Below, one piece after another: positions 59,547 through 64,000 of a stretch of 64,000 nt of DNA. The first letter of the stretch is position 1. Every line of letters starts with the position of its first letter. Source of the stretch: Methylopila turkensis (lineage in GTDB: Bacteria > Pseudomonadota > Alphaproteobacteria > Rhizobiales > Methylopilaceae); NCBI RefSeq assembly GCF_027922325.1, contig NZ_BSFL01000001.1:248001-312000 (forward strand), in the 5' to 3' direction. A program made the translations under genes and the position numbers. The notes under the pieces were generated by a model. It ran no database searches, had not been told where the DNA came from, and saw only the letters and a list, made by a program, of their open reading frames with translations.

Positions 59547-60446
59547 ATGATCCGTGATCCCGCATTATCCACCCATGACGACAGCGCGGCCACCGGCGCG
59601 GATGCGACGGCGCGCCTGGTGCTCTTGGCGGACGCGACGGGGCCGGATTTCGTCGTGCTGGCGGCGAGCGCCGACACGTCGCCGGCCGTCGCCGGCGCGC
59701 CCCTGCAGGTGGCGCTGCGAGGGAGGCTGACCTCCGAAGAGGAGGTTCTGCTCGCCGCCGGGCTCGCGGCCGGCGGCGCCTTCAGCCTGGAGACGTTCGG
59801 CTCCAAAGCCGGCGCCATGACTCTGACGGCCGCGCCGGTATCGGGTTCCGGCCGCGCGATGGTGGTCGTGACCATCGAACCCACGCTGGCGGGGAGCCTT
59901 TGGCATCGGTTCCGCAATCAGGTCCAGAGCATGACGAGCCTCGCCGCTCTTCAGGCGCGCAGGCTGCCTCCCGGCCACGGCCAGAACGCGCTGATCGACC
60001 TGCGGGCGCGCTTCGAGGCGCTGACGGCCGAGATGCCACCGGAGGCCGACGCCGTCGCCCGCGTCATCGAACGGGTCGTCCAGCTGTTCGATCCGCTCCG
60101 CAGGCGGGAGACGGTCGTCACATTGTCGCCTTTGCCGGCCATGTCGCCGCGCCGCGCCGCGCTTCACGCGCAGGTCGCCACCGAGCTTGCGATCGACCTG
60201 TTCCGCTGCGGCCTCGGCGAACGGCCGGGTCGGGGCGCACTGTCGGTCACGGCGACGCCGGACGGCGGCGTGAGCCTGCGCGGGGAGACGGGCGCGCCGG
60301 CGGCGGCCGCCGCGACCGGTTCGGTCGAACTGGGTCTCGCGCTCGCCCGCAACCTCGTTGAAAGCGCAGGCGGCAGCTTGGTGCGCCAGACCGAGCCGAC
60401 CTTCCGGGTCGAGGCGCTGATCCCCCCGGAAACGGCTACCGGTTGA
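59547..60446 (+). CDS. Degenerate HisKA_2/HWE-like histidine kinase protein beside phyR
   Basis: 299 residues. The N-terminal third has no family that I recognise. From residue 119 LWHRFRNQVQSMTSLAALQARR matches the HisKA_2 phosphoacceptor helix, with His120 in place. The following ATPase-like region (TELAIDLFRCGLGE, then GSVELGLALARNLVESAGG) lacks the Asn-box asparagine and the DxGxG loop, so ATP binding is doubtful. It may act as a phosphotransfer or regulatory partner of PhyR. The ATG at 59547 has no good ribosome-binding site. It ends 100 bases before phyR. Confidence 0.75.
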   Translation: MIRDPALSTHDDSAATGADATARLVLLADATGPDFVVLAASADTSPAVAGAPLQVALRGRLTSEEEVLLAAGLAAGGAFSLETFGSKAGAMTLTAAPVSGSGRAMVVVTIEPTLAGSLWHRFRNQVQSMTSLAALQARRLPPGHGQNALIDLRARFEALTAEMPPEADAVARVIERVVQLFDPLRRRETVVTLSPLPAMSPRRAALHAQVATELAIDLFRCGLGERPGRGALSVTATPDGGVSLRGETGAPAAAAATGSVELGLALARNLVESAGGSLVRQTEPTFRVEALIPPETATG

Positions 60447-60546
60447 CAAGCTTCGCAGGGGCTTGCTCACTCCGCGTCCCGCCATATTTCGACCCCCGGG
60501 CGTGCCGCCCGATCGGAACAGTAAACGACGTCTGGAATCGCGCGTC

Positions 60547-61341
60547 ATGGCTCTCGCCGACACCATCGCTCCCCATCTGCCTTTTCTTCGCCGCTACGCC
60601 CGCGCCCTCACCGGACGGCAGGACAGCGGCGACGCGTATGTCGCCGCCGTGCTGAAGGCGCTGATCGCCGATCCGTCGATCTTCCCGGCGGACCTGGAGC
60701 CGCGCGTCGGCCTTTACGCCATCTTTTCGCGCATCTGGTCCTCGGTCGCTTTGAACGTCGAGACCGGCGCGGAAGCCGCCCACTCCGAGCGCAACATCGA
60801 GGCGCTGACCCCGCGCTCGCGACAGGTGTTCCTGCTGGTGTCGGTCGAGGGCTTCACCCCCTCGGAGGCGAGCCAGATCCTGAACCTGTCCCAGGCCGAG
60901 ATCGCGCGGGCGATCGACGACGCCGGCCGCGAGATCGCCGAGCAGGTCGCGACCGACGTGCTCGTGATCGAGGACGAGCCGATCATAGCGATGGATCTTG
61001 CGAAACTGGTCGAGGGCCTCGGCCACCGGGTGGTCGGCACCGCCCGCACCCATACCGAGGCGGTCGCAATGGCCGCGAAGACCCGGCCGGGCCTTGTCCT
61101 CGCCGATATCCAGCTCGCCGACGGCAGCTCGGGGCTTGACGCCGTGCGCGAGATGCTGCCGCAGCTCGAGGTCCCGGTCATCTTCATCACCGCCTATCCC
61201 GAGCGCCTGCTGAGCGGCACGCGGCCGGAGCCGGTGTTCCTCGTGACCAAGCCGTTCCAGGCCTCGACCGTGAAGGCGATCGTTAGTCAGGCGCTGTTCT
61301 TCGGCGCTCGCGCCCGCAATCCGGATCGCGCCGCGGTCTGA
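60547..61341 (+). CDS. phyR: General stress response regulator PhyR
   Basis: 264 residues. The N-terminal half is a sigma-like domain (residues about 1-130: LPFLRRYARALTG, TPRSRQVFLLVSVEGFTPSEASQIL). The C-terminal half is a receiver domain with Asp187 (VLADIQLADGSSG) and Lys235 (LVTKPFQ) and the acidic pair in IEDEP. On phosphorylation PhyR binds NepR and frees EcfG. It lies 100 bases after the kinase-like gene, with nepR and ecfG about 1.2 kb downstream, so the whole switch is encoded here. Confidence 0.96.
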   Translation: MALADTIAPHLPFLRRYARALTGRQDSGDAYVAAVLKALIADPSIFPADLEPRVGLYAIFSRIWSSVALNVETGAEAAHSERNIEALTPRSRQVFLLVSVEGFTPSEASQILNLSQAEIARAIDDAGREIAEQVATDVLVIEDEPIIAMDLAKLVEGLGHRVVGTARTHTEAVAMAAKTRPGLVLADIQLADGSSGLDAVREMLPQLEVPVIFITAYPERLLSGTRPEPVFLVTKPFQASTVKAIVSQALFFGARARNPDRAAV

Positions 61342-61406
61342 ACGCCCAGGCGAGGGACCGGTTGTCAGCGGCCCCTCGCATTTTCGATCGCAGCCGGCGG
61401 TCCGCT

Positions 61407-61431
61407 GAAACCTTCCCCGTGATTCTGCGTT
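61407..61431 (+). promoter_or_regulatory. Candidate EcfG promoter of dps
   Basis: GAAAC (61407-61411), 16 bases, CGTT (61428-61431). It differs from GGAAC-N16-CGTT in one base and would start transcription about 65 bases before dps, a common member of the general stress regulon. Confidence 0.5.
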
Positions 61432-61503
61432 GTCGTGTTGAAAAATCCGCCGAACGGCGGCCGTCGGGCGAAGCCGGACGAGAACGACACGACAGGGCAG
61501 ACC

Positions 61504-62013
61504 ATGGCGAAGGCGAGCAACGTCCTCAACGTAAGACCGAAGGCGGCGAACGTTTCGACCGGCATCGCGGATGACGACCGGAAGGCCGTCGCCGACGTTC
61601 TGAGCGAGATCGTGGGCCAGACCTACCGGGTGCTTCTGCGATCGCAGGTGGTGCACTGGAACGTCGTGGGCCCGCTGTTCCAGCCCGTCCACGTCCTGAC
61701 CGAGCAGCACTATTCCGAGATGTTCACAGCGATCGACACGCTGGCGGAGCGCATCCGTGCGCTTGGCGCGCCGGCGCCGAGCGCACGCGTGACCGCGGGT
61801 CTCGACAAGGCGCTCTCGCTCGAAGGTCGTCCCACCGTCAAGGGGATGGTCGAGGAGCTCGTCGAGGATCACGAAGGTCTCGCCCGGCTGATCCGCGAGG
61901 GCGCGGAGCACGCCGAAGAAGCGAAGGACTTCGTCACCCACGATCTCCTCGCCGCGCGGCTCGCGTTCCATGAGAAGGCGGTGTGGATGCTGCGGGCGAC
62001 GATCGCAGACTGA
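61504..62013 (+). CDS. dps: Dps-family DNA-binding ferritin-like protein
   Basis: 169 residues. The ferroxidase ligands appear in VHWNVVGPLFQPVHVLTEQHYSEMFTAIDTLAERIRALG, in pieces HWNVVGPLF and HYSEMFTAIDTLAERI. The N-terminal MAKASNVLNVRPKAANVS is a basic tail able to bind DNA. It forms a dodecamer that stores iron and protects DNA in stress. The ATG at 61504 has only a poor ribosome-binding site. It lies between phyR and nepR, inside the stress locus. Confidence 0.93.
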   Translation: MAKASNVLNVRPKAANVSTGIADDDRKAVADVLSEIVGQTYRVLLRSQVVHWNVVGPLFQPVHVLTEQHYSEMFTAIDTLAERIRALGAPAPSARVTAGLDKALSLEGRPTVKGMVEELVEDHEGLARLIREGAEHAEEAKDFVTHDLLAARLAFHEKAVWMLRATIAD

Positions 62014-62047
62014 ACTTAGAGCAAAAAAGAGCACGCGGAGGCGCGAC

Positions 62048-62377
62048 ATGGCCTATGTTTCGCATGGTGCGTATCGTTCGTATTCCCTCGATCGCCGCTT
62101 CGTTGCGCGTCCGGCGGTCACGTCGTGGACGGCGGCTGGAGCGTTCGTCGCCGTGATCGGCGCGATCGCGCTCCTGACGCTCTCGGCAGGCGCGCAGCAT
62201 GCGTCAACCGGCAAGGGCGACCGGCTCGCGTCCCCGGTCGTCGCGACGACCCAGGCGACCTCCGCCGCCATCCCCAACGGAGTCGTGACGAACGTTTCGT
62301 CCCGGACCACGACGGTCGCCAAGGGCGCGGCGTCGTCGTTCCATCCCGCGTCGCCCTACGCGCAGGACTTCAAATGA
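62048..62377 (+). CDS. Hypothetical single-span membrane protein in the stress locus
   Basis: 109 residues. A Tyr/Arg-rich N-terminus (AYVSHGAYRSYSLDRRF) precedes one membrane helix (AAGAFVAVIGAIALLTLSAG) and a Ser/Thr/Ala-rich, probably unstructured tail ending HPASPYAQDFK. GGAGG six bases before the ATG is a good ribosome-binding site. It follows dps by 34 bases. No family is recognised. Its place between dps and nepR suggests a stress role, but this is inference. Confidence 0.75.
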   Translation: MAYVSHGAYRSYSLDRRFVARPAVTSWTAAGAFVAVIGAIALLTLSAGAQHASTGKGDRLASPVVATTQATSAAIPNGVVTNVSSRTTTVAKGAASSFHPASPYAQDFK

Positions 62378-62545
62378 ACATTCGCCCTGGAGCATGCGGT
62401 GTAGCGCTCTAGGTGTGTATTGTGCTGACCACGCAAGCGCGCGGCGATTTGGCTTATGGAATATTGACGTTTATGCGCCATTTCGGCTGATGGCGCCTAC
62501 CGATCTAGATCCGGCGGCCGGCGGGCTCCGCCGAGGGACCATGAA

Positions 62546-62749
62546 ATGAGTGAACGAAAGACCGCAGAGACGGAGGTGGATCAAGATGTGCAGGCGCATA
62601 TCGGCCGCCAGCTTCGTGCGGGATATGTCGACATTTTGAATCAGCCTGTGCCGGACCGATTTCTCGAATTGCTGGCCGAGCTCGACAAGGCGCAGGGCGC
62701 TGCGGAGCGGCCGGACGACGACGACATTCGTCAGAATGGCTCTCGATGA
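62546..62749 (+). CDS. nepR: Anti-sigma factor NepR
   Basis: 67 residues. The core HIGRQLRAGYVDILNQPVPD and RFLELLAELDKA is the NepR helix pair that clamps EcfG and is captured by phosphorylated PhyR. GAGGG is eight bases upstream of the ATG. The stop overlaps the ecfG start by four bases (ATGA), ensuring balanced synthesis. I see no EcfG consensus promoter immediately upstream. Confidence 0.96.
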   Translation: MSERKTAETEVDQDVQAHIGRQLRAGYVDILNQPVPDRFLELLAELDKAQGAAERPDDDDIRQNGSR

Positions 62750-63297
62750 CTGCGGCGCCTCCGCGGCCGCCGCGCGACGAGCTTGTCACCCATATCCCAA
62801 GCCTTCGCGCTTTCGCAGTGTCGCTGTCCGGCCAGGTCGACCGGGCTGACGATCTCGTCCAGGAGACCTTGGTCAAGGCGTGGCGAAACCTCTCGAGCTT
62901 CACCGAGGGGACCAACATGCGGGCGTGGCTCTTCACGATCCTGCGCAACGTCTACATCTCGGACATCCGCCGCCGCCGTCGGGAGGTTCAGGACACAGAC
63001 GGCGTTTTCGCCGAGAGCGTGTCCGTGCCCCCGCAGCAGAACGGCCACATGGATCTCGCGGACTTCAAGGCCGCGCTGGCCGATCTGCCCGAAGAGCAGC
63101 GCGAGGCGTTGATCCTGATCGGCGCAGCCGAATTCTCTTACGAGGAGGCGGCGGAAATCTCGAACTGCGCCGTCGGCACGGTGAAGAGCCGCGTCAACCG
63201 CGCACGCAACGCGCTGGCGAAGAAGCTCAACATCGATACGTCCGAAATCGGGCTGGAGCCGACCCTGCGCGCAGCGTTGGGGTCTTCCGTAGGGTAG
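62746..63297 (+). CDS. ecfG: ECF sigma factor EcfG
   Basis: 183 residues of the ECF15 group. Region 2 is DDLVQETLVKAWRNLSSFTEGTNMRAWLFTILRNVYISDIRRRRRE, in pieces DDLVQETLVKAW and RAWLFTILRNVYISD. Region 4 is LPEEQREALILIGAAEFSYEEAAEISNCAVGTVKSRVNRARNAL, in pieces LPEEQREALILIG and VGTVKSRVNRAR. It directs RNA polymerase to GGAAC-N16/17-CGTT promoters; two candidates lie in this window. A membrane sensor kinase follows 43 bases later. Confidence 0.96.
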   Translation: MTAAPPRPPRDELVTHIPSLRAFAVSLSGQVDRADDLVQETLVKAWRNLSSFTEGTNMRAWLFTILRNVYISDIRRRRREVQDTDGVFAESVSVPPQQNGHMDLADFKAALADLPEEQREALILIGAAEFSYEEAAEISNCAVGTVKSRVNRARNALAKKLNIDTSEIGLEPTLRAALGSSVG

Positions 63298-63340
63298 TTG
63301 ACGGCCGGCGCACCCTCTCCTGCGCCGTCGCGGTGATGTC

Positions 63341-64000
63341 GTGTTGAAGACGCTGCGCGCGAACATCGCGCTTCTCCTGATCGCAGCCAATTTGCCCGTG
63401 ATCGCGCTCGCGGTCTGGATCGGCGTGCGCGATTTCAGGGCTGCCGACCTTGCCGATCGCGACCGGCTTGTGCAGGCCGCCGAGCTGGTCGCGGCGCGCG
63501 CCACCGCGTTTCCCGTCGCCCGCGAGCCGTTGTCGGAACAGGCGCGTCGGGTCATCTTCCAGGACCGCGGCTCGCGGGCGATGATCTCGGTCGCGATCCT
63601 AGACGCCGACGGCCGGGTGATCGCGGAGGACGCCGAGGCCCCGCTTGGCGGCCGATGGCTGCCGGCCGGCGCCCTTCCGGACAAGCGCCTCCCCTCCGAC
63701 GAACGCATCCTGAAAGGCCGCGGCGCGGATGGCCGCGCTTACCGCTACGCCGTGGCGCCGATCGAAAGCGCGGCCGCGCGGGTCGTCGTCGCGACGCCCT
63801 TCGATTTCACGGGCCGCAGCCAGACCCAGTGGCTTCTGCTCGCGCTCGGCCTTCCAGCTTTGATGAGCCTGCTCTGCGTCGGTTTGGTCCTGTTCGGGAT
63901 CGAGCGCTTCGTGCTGCGCTGGATTCGCGCGCTCCGGGTCACCGCCGAGGCCTATCAGGGCGGCCGGCTCGATGTGAAGGCCACCAAGCTCGACGGCGCC
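63341..64000 (+). CDS. Membrane sensor histidine kinase (PhyK-like candidate), cut by window end
   Basis: 220 codons are visible from a GTG at 63341. An N-terminal helix (ALLLIAANLPVIALAVWIGV) and a second (LLLALGLPALMSLLCVGLVLFG) enclose a periplasmic sensor of about 140 residues that includes a PAS-like or CHASE-type DADGRVIAEDAEAP. RWIRALRVTAEAYQGGRLDVKATKL is a HAMP-like linker. The kinase core lies outside the window. Coming right after ecfG it is the expected cognate kinase for PhyR. The start could also be TTG at 63344. Confidence 0.8.
   Translation, partial: MLKTLRANIALLLIAANLPVIALAVWIGVRDFRAADLADRDRLVQAAELVAARATAFPVAREPLSEQARRVIFQDRGSRAMISVAILDADGRVIAEDAEAPLGGRWLPAGALPDKRLPSDERILKGRGADGRAYRYAVAPIESAAARVVVATPFDFTGRSQTQWLLLALGLPALMSLLCVGLVLFGIERFVLRWIRALRVTAEAYQGGRLDVKATKLDGA

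Noticed and set aside
60515..60540. EcfG promoter directly before phyR (GGAAC at 60515)
   Set aside because: No CGTT lies 16 or 17 bases downstream, and the phyR start codon is too close.
62458..62471. EcfG promoter before nepR (GGAAT...CGTT)
   Set aside because: The two elements are only five bases apart and the first is off consensus; no correctly spaced pair was found.

Overview
The window is very GC-rich chromosomal DNA with the gene content of an alphaproteobacterium of the Hyphomicrobiales (Rhizobiales). Evidence is the PhyR/NepR/EcfG general stress response set, an AapJQMP amino-acid transporter, OpgC, DUF1285/DUF6111 genes and paired REP-like palindromes. A 26-residue pqqA gene, hidden in a gap, shows that the strain makes the cofactor PQQ, so a methylotroph-like or PQQ-dehydrogenase-using member of the order is plausible. 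The genus is my guess only and is not assigned.

Layout. (1) 1-9218: a catabolic cluster for an unidentified cyclic N-containing compound. It holds a CodA-like amidohydrolase (cut by the window edge), an NTF2-like protein, a GntR/FCD regulator, an NMT1-type ABC importer, a second amidohydrolase, a cyclic-imide-hydrolase-like deacetylase, a small MCGLCG protein and a CobW GTPase. An identical 13-base motif lies in both divergent promoters. An AT-rich insertion carrying one foreign gene sits between the MCGLCG gene and cobW. (2) 9273-11979: TPP riboswitch plus thiO-thiS-thiG-thiE. (3) 12013-18344: a small disordered protein, aapJQMP, a cystathionine beta-lyase and orphan pqqA. (4) 18542-25900: phospholipase D, a DUF2339 membrane protein, a LysR regulator, a 2-keto-4-pentenoate hydratase-like enzyme, a small membrane protein and a DUF900 lipoprotein hydrolase.

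(5) 25901-33400: an Arg/Glu-repeat OmpA-family protein with a candidate EcfG promoter, an APC permease, a lipid-kinase-like protein with a phosphoesterase, a 49-residue protein and RF3. (6) 33422-36148: an overlapping operon (DUF1285, CoA pyrophosphatase, DUF6111, CCA-adding enzyme). (7) 36361-43238: a MoxR/DUF58/DUF4159 complex operon. (8) 43292-52024: MarC, GNAT, glutathionyl-hydroquinone reductase, Nudix, a small gene with a terminator, a phosphoesterase, a tail-anchored protein and pyruvate carboxylase. (9) 52128-58607, all minus strand: galE, an MFS transporter, opgC, a galactose-oxidase-type copper radical oxidase with a ricin-like lectin domain, and an overlapping SCO copper chaperone. 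(10) 58695-64000: a Crp/Fnr regulator and then the general stress response locus: degenerate histidine-kinase-like protein, PhyR, Dps, a small membrane protein, NepR, EcfG and a membrane sensor kinase cut by the window end.

No rRNA, tRNA, transposase, prophage or CRISPR array was seen. The points that most deserve a second look are the copper radical oxidase/SCO pair, the unassigned GntR-controlled hydrolase cluster, the AT-rich insertion, orphan pqqA, and the degenerate kinase beside phyR.
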